Of a stretch of DNA of 64,000 nucleotides, positions 44,851 to 52,590 are shown in pieces (within the stretch, counting starts at the first letter, position 1; every line of letters starts with the position of its first letter). This DNA is from Leptospira biflexa (GTDB lineage: Bacteria > Spirochaetota > DYNZ01). The notes beneath the pieces were generated by a model, which had not been told where the DNA came from, searched no databases, and saw nothing but the letters and a program-made list of their open reading frames with translations. The position numbers were made by a program, and so were the translations under genes. Where the stretch lies: positions 1 to 64,000 of the forward strand of contig DYNZ01000009.1 in the NCBI GenBank assembly GCA_020720805.1. Direction: 5' to 3'.

Positions 44851-45869
44851 TCCGGCAGCCTGCCGCTCATCTGCCTCTCCATCATCCACGCCGGATACTC
44901 CGGCGGCAGTTCACTGATTTCATCCAGGCGTTTCATCTCATTTTCTGCAAGGGTGAGTTCTGTGGAACGAATATTATCCTGCAGCTGTTTTAAGTTTTTA
45001 GCTCCAATAATAATGCTGGTCACTCCCGGTTTTTTCAGCATCCAGGCCAGCGCGACCTGGGCAACACTAACGTTGCGGCCGGCGGCAATCTCCTCCATGG
45101 TTTCGATGATATCATAGGCCTTTTCTTTGTTTAAGGGCGGAAAATCAAAATTGTCACGGCGGCTCTCTCCGGCTTTGGATTGCGTACGGCTGTACTTACC
45201 CGATAGAAAACCGCCGGCCAGCGGACTCCACGGCATCAGCGCCAGGTTCTCGCTCAAGGCCATCGGTATCAGCTCCCGCTCAATTTCACGGCTGGCAATC
45301 GTATAGTAGCTCTGCGTAGCCGCAAATCTGGTCCAGCCCATTTTTTCCGCAATCCCGTTGGCCTTGGCGATCATCCAGGCCGGATGGTTGCTGACACCAA
45401 GGTAGCGCACCTTGCCGCTGCGGACAGCATCTTCAAGCCCGCGCATGGTCTCTTCCAGGGGCGTAAGTGTATCCACCCCGTGAATGTAGAGAAGATCGAT
45501 ATGATCCATCTGCAGGCGCTTCAGGCTGTCGTTGACCGCATCGGCAATATGCAGCCGGGAGAGACCGACCTGGTTGGCTCCCTGGCCCATTCGGCTGCGC
45601 AGCTTCGTTGCCAGCACAAAGTGCTGCCTGCTGATACCGAGCTTTGCGAAGGAGTGCCCGATCATGGTTTCAGACAATCCCTCGGAATAGACGTTAGCTG
45701 TATCGAAAAAATTTATCCCGCTGTCCAGAGCCAGTTTCATCAGAGCATTCACTGCGTCCTGATCCGTTTTACCGATTGCCTCCCACCACCCTTTGCCGCC
45801 GAAGGTCATCGCTCCCAGGCATAGCTCAGATACCAGCACGCCGGTATTTGCCAATAGATTGTATTTCAT
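44847..45869 (-). CDS. Aldo/keto reductase
   Basis: A 340-residue NADPH-dependent (beta/alpha)8 reductase. FDTANVYSEGLSE (catalytic Asp and Tyr), FVLATKLRSRMGQ with the catalytic Lys and IDLLYIHGVDTLTP with the His are in place. IIIGAKNLKQLQDNI is the cofactor-binding part. Closest families are the YajO/AKR-like enzymes; the substrate is unknown. It follows the MFS transporter gene by 46 bases, so the two probably form one operon. Confidence 0.93.
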   Translation of the reverse strand: MKYNLLANTGVLVSELCLGAMTFGGKGWWEAIGKTDQDAVNALMKLALDSGINFFDTANVYSEGLSETMIGHSFAKLGISRQHFVLATKLRSRMGQGANQVGLSRLHIADAVNDSLKRLQMDHIDLLYIHGVDTLTPLEETMRGLEDAVRSGKVRYLGVSNHPAWMIAKANGIAEKMGWTRFAATQSYYTIASREIERELIPMALSENLALMPWSPLAGGFLSGKYSRTQSKAGESRRDNFDFPPLNKEKAYDIIETMEEIAAGRNVSVAQVALAWMLKKPGVTSIIIGAKNLKQLQDNIRSTELTLAENEMKRLDEISELPPEYPAWMMERQMSGRLPD

Positions 45870-45915
45870 CGTTCTCTTCTCCTTTTACGCGATGTCGCAG
45901 AACCAATTTTCGATT

Positions 45916-47301
45916 CTAATCTGACGCAACCGCTCTCCCGGGTCGCTTCGAAGATAGATATCCCCACAGCGCCAGAAGGAAGGCAAAGGCCATCACCCCT
46001 GCCACCAGCAAAAAAATCATTTTCAACCCATACACCTGGGCCGGCTCCGGGGCCATGGTCGGCGTAAGTTGAAAACCGGGTCCGCTCTGTGCCAGAACAA
46101 AATAGGCCCAGATAGTGCTTAAAACAGATACGCCCACGGTCTGCCCCAGGGTACGAGAAATGGAGAGCAGCCCTGAGGCTATCCCCAGACGATGGCGAGG
46201 CACATTTCCCATGATGGCGCTGTTGTTCGGGGATTGAAAAATCCCCATTCCGATACCAATTGGTAAAAATCTCAGGATATATCCAGCCACATCTGTCGTC
46301 TCGCTCACGGTGGCGGCTCCGACATAGGAGAGACTCAGCACAGCCAACCCCACCAGAGTCAGGGGCCGGGTTCCCCACTGGTCAGACAAGCGGCCAGCAC
46401 GGGGGGCGACCACGCCCATAGCCAGCGGTACCACCGCCATCAGCAGGCCTGCTGTCTGGGTATCATAGCGCAGCACGCTCTCCAGATAATAAGGGATCAG
46501 GATAAATAGACCGGCAATCGAAAAAAAGGATAAAAACCCGGTGGCAATATTGATGCTCAGTGCCCTATTGGTAAAAATTCGCAGATCCAGCATCGGCTGC
46601 GCCACCCGCAACTCCGTAAGTATAAAGAGCAGAAGGAAAACAAGCCAGAGCGCCAGCAGCCAGAGGATGCGCCCATCACGAAAATGGCTCTTTTGCCCCA
46701 GGGTAAGCGAAAGCAGCAGGGCCATGAGGCTAATCAGCAAAAACAGAGCGCCGGCATAATCAAAGGTTTGTCCGCCGGCGGGTCTGTGATGAGGGATAAA
46801 GCGATGCACCATCCAAACACCCAGGATGCCGATGGGCAAATTGACGATAAAGATCCAATTCCACTCCAGGTACTGGAGCATAATGCCGCCAAGGATGGGC
46901 CCGGAAACCACCCCGATGGAGACAAGGGTGCCAATATAACCCAGAGCCCTGCCCCGCTCGGATGCGGGAAAGACCTCGGTAATCAAAGCAGCTCCAAGGG
47001 CCATGAGCATCGCAGCGCCGACAGCCTGCAAGGAACGGAATATCACCAGAGTAGTCACATCCGTTGCCAATCCGCACAGGACAGAGGCTATGGTAAAGAG
47101 AGCCATACCACTGAGATAGACCGGCTTTTTTCCGAGGATGTCCCCCAGACGCCCCATTGTCAACATCAGGGTGGTAACAACCAGAAGATAGGAGAGGATG
47201 ACCCACTGGACCATGGCAAAATCGGTATGCAGCGCCCTTTGCAAAACAGGAACAGCGATATTCACAATACTGCTATCCAGGGTGGCCAGCAAGATACCCA
47301 T
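45916..47301 (-). CDS. MFS drug/metabolite exporter (DHA2/EmrB-QacA type), 5' end probably frameshifted
   Basis: The visible 461 residues hold the 14-helix DHA2 family pattern: MGILLATLDSSIVNIAVPVL (first helix), GRLGDILGKKPVYLSG (motif A) and a C-terminal basic tail. The first helix is cut short at this ATG. In the neighbouring frame MPQPASESITAKK (starting at 47,363) leads into a run of seven A (minus strand, about 47,325-47,331). One more A would join it to KKRYVLTTVGMGILLATLD, a full N-terminus. The gene is therefore either frameshifted or has a miscalled homopolymer. It is co-oriented with the aldo/keto reductase gene downstream. Confidence 0.9.
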   Translation of the reverse strand: MGILLATLDSSIVNIAVPVLQRALHTDFAMVQWVILSYLLVVTTLMLTMGRLGDILGKKPVYLSGMALFTIASVLCGLATDVTTLVIFRSLQAVGAAMLMALGAALITEVFPASERGRALGYIGTLVSIGVVSGPILGGIMLQYLEWNWIFIVNLPIGILGVWMVHRFIPHHRPAGGQTFDYAGALFLLISLMALLLSLTLGQKSHFRDGRILWLLALWLVFLLLFILTELRVAQPMLDLRIFTNRALSINIATGFLSFFSIAGLFILIPYYLESVLRYDTQTAGLLMAVVPLAMGVVAPRAGRLSDQWGTRPLTLVGLAVLSLSYVGAATVSETTDVAGYILRFLPIGIGMGIFQSPNNSAIMGNVPRHRLGIASGLLSISRTLGQTVGVSVLSTIWAYFVLAQSGPGFQLTPTMAPEPAQVYGLKMIFLLVAGVMAFAFLLALWGYLSSKRPGRAVASD

Positions 47302-47595
47302 GCCAACAGTGGTCAGTACATACCTTTTTTTGCTGTAATCGATTCCGATGCGGGTTGCGGCATGACAAAGGCTCCTTCAGGCTCTATAGCTTGCAGCCTG
47401 AATTCTAAAGAGTGCCCACACAAAGACAAGCTCTTTTTAACCCGCAGCGGTTCACCAGGGAAAAAAGTAATGTAGGCATAGCGAGGTACAACAGTGCGTC
47501 TCTCCACGATGTTGTTTTTTCATGTCCATTCGACAATTATTGATTGACTCAATTTGCCTCCTTACATAATTAAAAAAAAGTAAGGAGAATAGATA

Positions 47596-47838
47596 ATGAT
47601 ATCCAAAATAACTGACAAGTTTCAAACTACGCTACCTAAAGAGATCCGTGACAAATTAAAGCTCTCCAGAAAAGATACACTGGTCTGGACCTTGGATGAG
47701 GATAAAATCATCATTGAAATCAATAAAAAATCCATTCTTGACCTGAAGGGTGCTATAAAAACAGGATCAGGAAATATCAAAGAAGATATCCAGGAAATGC
47801 GCGAACTTATATCTCAGAAAATCCTGACAAAAAAATGA
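47596..47838 (+). CDS. AbrB/SpoVT-type antitoxin (VapB-like)
   Basis: An 80-residue swapped-hairpin DNA-binding protein. The pattern ISKITDKFQTTLPKEIRDKL is the AbrB-like N-terminus of antitoxins; the C-terminal helix would neutralise the toxin. GGAG lies before the ATG. It overlaps the downstream PIN-domain gene by four bases (ATGA), a typical toxin-antitoxin arrangement, and probably represses its own promoter. It lies in the accessory region. Confidence 0.88.
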   Translation: MISKITDKFQTTLPKEIRDKLKLSRKDTLVWTLDEDKIIIEINKKSILDLKGAIKTGSGNIKEDIQEMRELISQKILTKK

Positions 47839-48248
47839 AAAAATATTTACTTGATACCAACGCGCTTTTATCTTTCATAACCGACAGAAATCCATCGCAG
47901 CAAAAATCGATTTCTAAATATTTTGAAGAGGCCGCAAAATCCAGATGTGAGCTTATCATCATACAAAACGTTTTAACCGAATTCGTCTATGTGCTCGAAT
48001 CTGTTTACAAAATTAAGTCATCGAAAATAAAAAATATATTGACAGCATTTTTGAATTCTCCAGGCATTCAAATCATGTATTCATTTGATTTTCATGAAAT
48101 TTTACGAATCTGGCCCGAGCAAATCTCCGATTATGGAGATGCCATTGTAGCTCCGTATGCAAAGTCTGAAAAAATCCCCATCCTCTCTTTTGATAAGAGT
48201 TTCCATAAACAGTTGCAGAAATTGTCTATTGCCATTGAAAAATTTTAA
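47835..48248 (+). CDS. PIN-domain ribonuclease toxin (VapC-like)
   Basis: A 137-residue PIN-domain protein. The acidic residues expected for the metal site are YLLDTNALL (Asp7), LTEFVYVLE (Glu), and DYGDAIVA plus SFDKSF near the C-terminus. VapC toxins cleave tRNA or rRNA. The overlap with the AbrB-type gene upstream marks it as the toxin of the pair. The gene looks intact. A long perfect palindrome begins 19 bases after the stop. Confidence 0.88.
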   Translation: MKKYLLDTNALLSFITDRNPSQQKSISKYFEEAAKSRCELIIIQNVLTEFVYVLESVYKIKSSKIKNILTAFLNSPGIQIMYSFDFHEILRIWPEQISDYGDAIVAPYAKSEKIPILSFDKSFHKQLQKLSIAIEKF

Positions 48249-48266
48249 GGATCCATACAAGCACAT

Positions 48267-48336
48267 CCATGTAGAGACGCCCGGCCTCGATACGCCCGCT
48301 ATGCGGGCTACTCGGCCCCCGGGCGTCTCTACATGG
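48267..48336. repeat. REP-like palindromic element, copy 1
   Basis: Perfect 18-base inverted arms CCATGTAGAGACGCCCGG (48,267-48,284) and CCGGGCGTCTCTACATGG (48,319-48,336) enclose a second, inner palindrome (GCCCGC-TAT-GCGGGC) flanked by CCTCGATA and TACTCGG. It can fold into a long stem. It follows vapC. A related element sits at 49,452. No T-run follows, so it is not simply a terminator. Confidence 0.85.
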
Positions 48337-48447
48337 CGTTTTGCACAAACCAAATAACCAAATGATCAAAATCACGGTCCCGTGACGGCCACGGATGGCC
48401 TAACATCGGCGATGATATGGCGTCGCATCGAGCCTGTCGAGATGAGG

Positions 48448-48918
48448 TCAAGGAGCCGATGAAACACAGCGAACATAGTAGTTATCCGCCTTATCGTAGG
48501 TGTAGGAGTAGCCGCTGTCGAAGTAGACGCTCCACGCGCTTGCAGGGTAACCAACGTAGGTAGACGACGACCAGTAATAGCCAGCAACCGTGGCAGGAAA
48601 AACCGTAATGTCGATTGCCGGATTGCTTTTGTCTTTATCCATAATACTCTCCAGCTCCAGGAGGGAGGGCAACCGCCAATCTGTGCGTCCATCCAGTGTA
48701 AGGTTTTCGCAGTACTCCAGCACCGCCTGCCAGTTTGCGGTGGTGGCCGTTCCAGTGCATGTTGCATCTGCATTTTGTCCCATGCTGCATTGTTGCCACA
48801 CCAGATTGGTCGTGGAATCAGTGACGGTGCCATCACCGTTGTCGGTATACGATGCCGCAAGCAGCGGCAAAGTAAGCAGGAAGAATCCTGCTAAAATTTT
48901 CCTTCTTGTTATCTTCAT
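48448..48918 (-). CDS. Secreted DUF1566 (Lcl C-terminal domain) protein
   Basis: A 156-residue protein. An N-terminal signal peptide (residues 1-22, ILAGFFLLTLPLLAAS) precedes a DUF1566 domain with TDNGDGTVTDSTTNLVWQQC, TDWRLPSLLELESIMD, YYWSSSTYVGYPASAW and a final YYVRCVSSAP. DUF1566 domains are common in surface proteins of unknown role. The end appears altered: the paralogue at 49,508 ends CVAPGP, whereas here about 75 bases are inserted before the matching CACGGTCCC sequence, giving a different C-terminus. The ribosome site GGAGAA is within a 16-base repeat (48,915-48,930). Confidence 0.85.
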   Translation of the reverse strand: MKITRRKILAGFFLLTLPLLAASYTDNGDGTVTDSTTNLVWQQCSMGQNADATCTGTATTANWQAVLEYCENLTLDGRTDWRLPSLLELESIMDKDKSNPAIDITVFPATVAGYYWSSSTYVGYPASAWSVYFDSGYSYTYDKADNYYVRCVSSAP

Positions 48919-49000
48919 AGTGTTCTCCTTTTAATATGTCCCCCCGAGCTTAGTTTACCCTGAGCTTGTCGAAGGGTCGAGGGGTCATAGTGTTCTCCTT
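48915..49000. repeat. Small insertion flanked by 16-base direct repeats
   Basis: TCATAGTGTTCTCCTT occurs at 48,915-48,930 and again at 48,985-49,000. Between them is a 54-base piece with CCTGAGCTTGTCGAAGGGT and roughly inverted C-rich ends. On the minus strand the repeat contains the ribosome site and ATG of the DUF1566 gene, so that signal is now present twice, and a 12-codon open frame (MTPRPFDKLRVN) opens from the outer copy. It looks like a target-site duplication. Confidence 0.7.
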
Positions 49001-49021
49001 GGTTGTTGAATTTAAAAATTT

Positions 49022-49441
49022 CTAAACGTTGTATACATCATCGTTTCCCCAATTTTCCGGGTTTTCCTGAATATACTGGCGAATCCGTAACAGGGCTTTC
49101 TCATGCCGAATGATATGATCATAAAACCTTGATTGCCAGCCAAATTCCGGATTTTTTTTATTTCCAAAATTCCATGGATATGGTTGGGCATAACAACCCA
49201 CGCATCCAATTCCACCACCGGAAAATGCAGGGGAATTTCCTGCCAATACCGGGTTGCCGATGGTTCCACCATCGGATAACATCATTTTTCCTCCCGCAAT
49301 TTTACCAAAATAATTTTCTCTGCTTTTGGTACATATTGTCACAAAATACCTTCCATTCCGGGAATAATCCCACCCCCGCAACGGGGATGTTTCTATTCTA
49401 TATTTCCCCTTAAATGCATTCTGCCATTCCATATTTACCAA
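49022..49441 (-). pseudogene. Decayed IS200/RayT-like (Y1 tyrosine) transposase
   Basis: Pieces of one transposase are spread over two frames. The first frame gives GWDYSRNGRYFVTICTKSRENYFGKIAGG, the second gives ATRYWQEIPLHFPVVELDAWVVMPNHIHGILEIKK with the HUH-type HIH motif, and the first resumes with NPEFGWQSRFYDHIIRHEKALLRIRQYI, which has the catalytic Tyr. The shift near 49,260 needs one base fewer. The one near 49,155 lies at a run of eight A (minus strand) and needs one more. The middle part of RayT proteins is missing. RayT proteins move or maintain REP palindromes, and such palindromes flank this gene. It is probably inactive. Confidence 0.75.
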
Positions 49442-49451
49442 TCCATATCCC

Positions 49452-49507
49452 CCATGTAGAGACCCTGCACCGAGTATTTTGGCCTTTGGCCAAAATGTAT
49501 CGAGGTG
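49452..49507. repeat. REP-like palindromic element, copy 2
   Basis: It starts CCATGTAGAGACCC, matching the arm of copy 1 at 48,267. Then come CGAGTA, a perfect hairpin ATTTTGGCC-TTT-GGCCAAAAT (49,476-49,496) and TATCGAGG. The order of parts is the same as in copy 1, with a different inner hairpin. It lies just upstream of the decayed transposase. Confidence 0.65.
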
Positions 49508-49894
49508 TCACGGTCCCGGAGCAACACAGCGAACATAGTAGATAGCCGTCTTACCGCTGTATCTGGAGCTGCCGATGCCGAAGTAGACGTACCACGCGTA
49601 AGCAGGGTTAGTAACGAGGGTAGACGACGACCAGTACCTGCCAGCAACCGTGGCGGGGAAGGAGGAGGCGTCAATGGCTGGGCTAACCACTCCATTATTC
49701 GCGATGCTTCTGAGCTCCATACTGGTGGGCAGCCGCCAGTTGGTTCTGCCCGCATAGCCCGCTCCGCCATTGGCTGTATTCAGAGCGGCACACTGGTTTT
49801 GTGCATTGTACCAAGTCATTGTGCTGGCAGTTCCGATACCACAGGCTGATCCACTCATGCCCTCGCTGCAGCTCTTCCACACCAGACCAGTCAC
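49508..49894 (-). CDS. DUF1566 domain, 3' part of a frameshifted lipoprotein gene
   Basis: This frame encodes about 128 residues of a DUF1566 domain (VWKSCSEGMSGSACG, TNWRLPTSMELRSIAN, AGRYWSSSTLVTNPAYAWYV, YYVRCVAPGP). It has no signal peptide. The frame extends upstream past its apparent start: translation from about 49,965 gives HNARSFTGPTAHATYTADYT then TKDNVTGLVW, which is the normal continuation of the lipoprotein beginning at 51,135. One extra base in the C5 run (minus strand; G5 at 49,966-49,970) would fuse both frames. I treat it as the 3' part of one gene. Confidence 0.75.
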   Translation of the reverse strand: MTGLVWKSCSEGMSGSACGIGTASTMTWYNAQNQCAALNTANGGAGYAGRTNWRLPTSMELRSIANNGVVSPAIDASSFPATVAGRYWSSSTLVTNPAYAWYVYFGIGSSRYSGKTAIYYVRCVAPGP

Positions 49895-51135
49895 GTTATC
49901 TTTGGTGGTGTAGTCAGCAGTGTACGTAGCATGGGCCGTGGGTCCGGTAAAGCTGCGGGCGTTGTGGGGGTATTGGGATAATGAGCATCCTGACCCTGGG
50001 GGTGGGTTGTGCTGCCCACAGAATAGGTTTGCGAACAGGTATCATCCAGAGTCCATGTTCCCGCGTTATTATAATAGCATCCCGTCTGTCCAGTATCTGC
50101 GATGGGAAAATAGGTATTGCGGCTTTTTGTGGTAAAGGTTCGCGTAATGTCGGCCGCTAAGCCATTGCCCGCCGCGTCTTTGATGTTGGTTTTTGCCAGA
50201 GTCCACTGGATTTGGGAAGTTTCCGGAAACTGCACCCAGCTTAAGCGAATTTTGAGTGTGGTGGCATTTTCCCAGGTGAACGTGGCGGAGTTGGGTGTGC
50301 TCACAAAGCTTGTCCCATTGTGAATCCCCGTCGTGAGTGTATGCGTGGTCTGGCTTGTGTCCATGTTCTCGCTGAATACCAGAGTGATGGTTCCGGTGGT
50401 GGGATCCACGCTTGTGGCGGCATTATCCGGAGTGGAGGAAACGAGCGTGGGAGCGGTGGTGTCCTTTGTGTAGGTGGCGGTGGCCAATGTGCTGTCATCG
50501 TAGCCGACTTTGCAGGCAAGGGCTTTCAGGGTGGTTGTCGCGCTGATATTCACCGCGCCGGAATATTGGGTTCCGGTGTCACAGGCATCCTTTGCACCAT
50601 TACACACCGGTACGGCGCCATCGTCCGTGTAGCAAATCACTGCATCCGGCGTAGTGGTGGTGATTGTTACAGACTGGTCGGATGTATAGGTTCCGGACGC
50701 CACGGAAAACTGCGGTATGGAAACCGCTCCATAATCAATGGTAATTGTCGCACTCGCTACAGTGGAATCGTCCATGCCGCTTTTACACGCCATGGCTTGA
50801 AAGCTTTTGCTGGTTCCATCCCCAGCCACCGCGATGGCAGCGGAGTATTTGGTTCCAGCGGAGCAGGCATCCTTGGCAGAATTACACGCCGGCGTGGTGG
50901 AGCCATCGTCCGTGTAGCAGATCACCGCGTCTGACGTGGAGGATGTGATGGCGACAGACTGGTCTGTGCTATAGGTTCCCGCGGAGGGGCTGAAAACTGG
51001 AGCCTCCACCGAGGAGGCGCGAAATGTGGTACCATTTCTGTCCTCTGGATTGTCCCTCTCATAATTGAGACAGGCGCTGACCAGGATCATCATGGCAGCG
51101 ATGATTGCAAATAGTTGGATGCGTTTGCTTTTCAT
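49891..51135 (-). CDS. Lipoprotein with chitobiase-type and Ig-like repeats, 5' part of the frameshifted gene
   Basis: A lipoprotein signal (AAMMILVSACLN, Cys about 21) leads to two similar units. Each reads like FSPSAGTYSTDQSVAITSST then VICYTDDGSTTPACN, and FSVASGTYTSDQSVTITTTT then VICYTDDGAVPVCNG; this is the chitobiase/beta-hexosaminidase C-terminal (CHB_HEX_C) type. An Ig-like big domain (DNAATSVDPTTGTITLVFSE) and the start of a DUF1566 region (TGQTGCYYNNAGTWTLDDTC) follow. After about residue 390 the frame turns into unrelated proline-rich sequence because of the shift at 49,966. A surface-exposed protein is inferred. Start ATG at 51,135 has GGAGAA upstream. Confidence 0.8.
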   Translation of the reverse strand: MKSKRIQLFAIIAAMMILVSACLNYERDNPEDRNGTTFRASSVEAPVFSPSAGTYSTDQSVAITSSTSDAVICYTDDGSTTPACNSAKDACSAGTKYSAAIAVAGDGTSKSFQAMACKSGMDDSTVASATITIDYGAVSIPQFSVASGTYTSDQSVTITTTTPDAVICYTDDGAVPVCNGAKDACDTGTQYSGAVNISATTTLKALACKVGYDDSTLATATYTKDTTAPTLVSSTPDNAATSVDPTTGTITLVFSENMDTSQTTHTLTTGIHNGTSFVSTPNSATFTWENATTLKIRLSWVQFPETSQIQWTLAKTNIKDAAGNGLAADITRTFTTKSRNTYFPIADTGQTGCYYNNAGTWTLDDTCSQTYSVGSTTHPQGQDAHYPNTPTTPAALPDPRPMLRTLLTTPPKIT

Positions 51136-51162
51136 GGCGTTCTCCGTTTGCGAATTTTGCTT

Positions 51163-51330
51163 ATGATTCCATTTTTATTTGACGTTTTTGATTCTTCTTA
51201 TATTATTAAAAGCATGAGCGTATATATGATCATAGTTACCAGTATTGCCCTCTCTTCTGGGATTTTTTTATTATCCCTTGGGGTTTCTAAACTGATAGCA
51301 CGGTTGATTTTAAAAAATATCTCTAAATGA
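51163..51330 (+). CDS. Very small hydrophobic protein (55 aa)
   Basis: A 55-residue peptide with one strong membrane helix (VYMIIVTSIALSSGIFLLSL). The ATG at 51,163 has no good ribosome site; an internal ATG at 51,214 is also possible. It overlaps the next small gene by four bases (ATGA), which is the main reason to consider it real. No family is recognised. It is read opposite to the lipoprotein gene at 51,135. Confidence 0.4.
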   Translation: MIPFLFDVFDSSYIIKSMSVYMIIVTSIALSSGIFLLSLGVSKLIARLILKNISK

Positions 51331-51491
51331 GCGACCGCCTTTTGATTATTACTGGTTCCCTGTTAATAGGGGTATCTTTGGCCTTGATTCAAACCTATAA
51401 ATCCTATGAAATCTACATCGAAGCAGTAATGACCATTCTGGCAACAGTTGGAACGATCCTCTCATTGATCGCTTTCTTTAAAAATAAGTAG
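51327..51491 (+). CDS. Very small membrane protein (54 aa)
   Basis: The frame from the ATG at 51,327 encodes 54 residues starting MSDRLLIITGSLLIGVSLAL. A second hydrophobic stretch (VMTILATVGTILSLIAFF) lies near the C-terminus, followed by KNK. Two membrane helices with a short loop are expected. It overlaps the preceding small gene by ATGA. Such short two-gene units can be toxins, phage-type or stress peptides, but nothing specific can be claimed. Confidence 0.45.
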   Translation: MSDRLLIITGSLLIGVSLALIQTYKSYEIYIEAVMTILATVGTILSLIAFFKNK

Positions 51492-51535
51492 TAATTCAGT
51501 ATTTTCCTACCTCCTGTTGCTCTGCACTACTCTCC

Positions 51536-51841
51536 CTAAAACCTCATTGTGACTCCTGTCTTCCATTTCAGGTCGTTTTTATCCCCATAATAATAATAGG
51601 CGAAAAATTGCGGCTCTGTCTCTCTGCCGCTAACGGTTATCTCTTTGACCCGCTTGCCGCTGAAATAGGCATCCACCAGATTCAGAATGTACAACCCGCC
51701 TGTAAGCGCGCCATAGAGCATAAACTTTTTTTTGTTGTCCTCAAATTCGCTCCATTTGCTGTCATAATCTGCCTGGGTCAGCCCGGTTGCGCTGTAGGCA
51801 TCATAGGAGTCCTTTGCCGCGCTATAGGCGGAAAAGGTCAT
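51536..51841 (-). CDS. 3' part of a frameshifted membrane/periplasmic protein (DUF5683-like tail)
   Basis: A 101-residue frame whose content (YSAAKDSYDAYSATGL, DNKKKFMLYGALTGGLYILNLVDAYFSGK) is the usual C-terminal part of the membrane-protein region that ends the neighbouring upstream frame. The two frames overlap by four bases. One more C (plus strand run C4 at 51,847-51,850) would give continuous reading through LVMGAYMTFSAYSAAK. It ends GVTMRF. I consider both frames one gene, broken or miscalled. Confidence 0.75.
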   Translation of the reverse strand: MTFSAYSAAKDSYDAYSATGLTQADYDSKWSEFEDNKKKFMLYGALTGGLYILNLVDAYFSGKRVKEITVSGRETEPQFFAYYYYGDKNDLKWKTGVTMRF

Positions 51842-52590
51842 ATAGGCCCCATGACCAGCGTAGCGCCCATAAACACCGAGCCCTCGATCAGGCCGTAATT
51901 GCCTCCATACATCATCTGGCCCAGGCCGGGAAAAGCGGAAAAATAGAGCGCCTTCATCGCCCGATCCCCTCTTTGCTGCTCTGTCAGTCTGGTAGTTTTT
52001 TTGAGAGCAATCGTTGTTTTACCGCTGATGAGATAGAGTCCCAAATTTTTACTGATGGAAGGAATTGCGCCCATATCCCTGACACGGATGGTTTTGACCC
52101 TGGCCAGTTCGATCCGGGCGCCGCTGCGGTCCAGGATTTTGCCTTTGATCACCAGAACATCCCCATCCTTACGCACGCTGCCGTAGATCAGAAGGTCTGT
52201 TTTGATGGTCTGCATGATCTGGCGCATGCATTTGTCATCATCACAGCCCAGCATCTTCTCCTGCTTGCTGGCCTTGAGTATATTTAACGCCTCAACGTCT
52301 TTTTTTATTCTATAAAGCCCTGTTCCAATAATGGCTTCGGATACGTAATCTTTGACGTCCTTGCCGTCCTTGCCGTACTTGAGGGCTTCTACATCAGACA
52401 TACCGCCATCATTGACGAAATTCTTCACAAATATCAGTTTTTTTGATGTAGTCTGCGCCTGCAAAGCGGTTGCCATTCCAGCAGAGGCGAAAACAGCGCA
52501 AGTAAGGATGACAAAAGTTCGAAAAATGGCTCGAAAAGGGGTCAATTTCATAGGAGGCACCATGTTTACCAGAATTAGTTTCTCGTTCAT
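51838..52590 (-). CDS. Signal-peptide protein with TolB/CsgG-like N-domain, 5' part of the frameshifted gene
   Basis: About 250 residues. A signal peptide (residues about 14-45, ending ATALQAQ) precedes a TolB-N/CsgG-like domain: KKLIFVKNFVNDGGMSDVEA, CDDDKCMRQIMQTIKTDLLI, GSVRKDGDVLVIKGKILDRS. It ends with a membrane-proximal region, YFSAFPGLGQMMYGGNYGLI, which is the DUF5683-type signature. This layout is common in Leptospira-like spirochaetes. The product stops at MGPI because of the shift at 51,847. The start is uncertain: ATG at 52,590, 52,563 or 52,551 are all possible, none with a strong ribosome site. Confidence 0.75.
   Translation of the reverse strand: MNEKLILVNMVPPMKLTPFRAIFRTFVILTCAVFASAGMATALQAQTTSKKLIFVKNFVNDGGMSDVEALKYGKDGKDVKDYVSEAIIGTGLYRIKKDVEALNILKASKQEKMLGCDDDKCMRQIMQTIKTDLLIYGSVRKDGDVLVIKGKILDRSGARIELARVKTIRVRDMGAIPSISKNLGLYLISGKTTIALKKTTRLTEQQRGDRAMKALYFSAFPGLGQMMYGGNYGLIEGSVFMGATLVMGPI

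Noticed and set aside
46684-47475. A 263-codon plus-strand frame opposite the MFS gene
   Set aside because: It is antisense to a clear membrane transporter, is rich in Gly, Gln and His, and has no signature.
48267-48336. The long palindrome as a rho-independent terminator for vapBC
   Set aside because: No T-run follows on either strand, and a related copy exists elsewhere; a REP-type element fits better.
50320-50934. A 204-codon plus-strand frame opposite the repeat-containing lipoprotein
   Set aside because: Its apparent internal repeats come from the repeated units of the sense gene.
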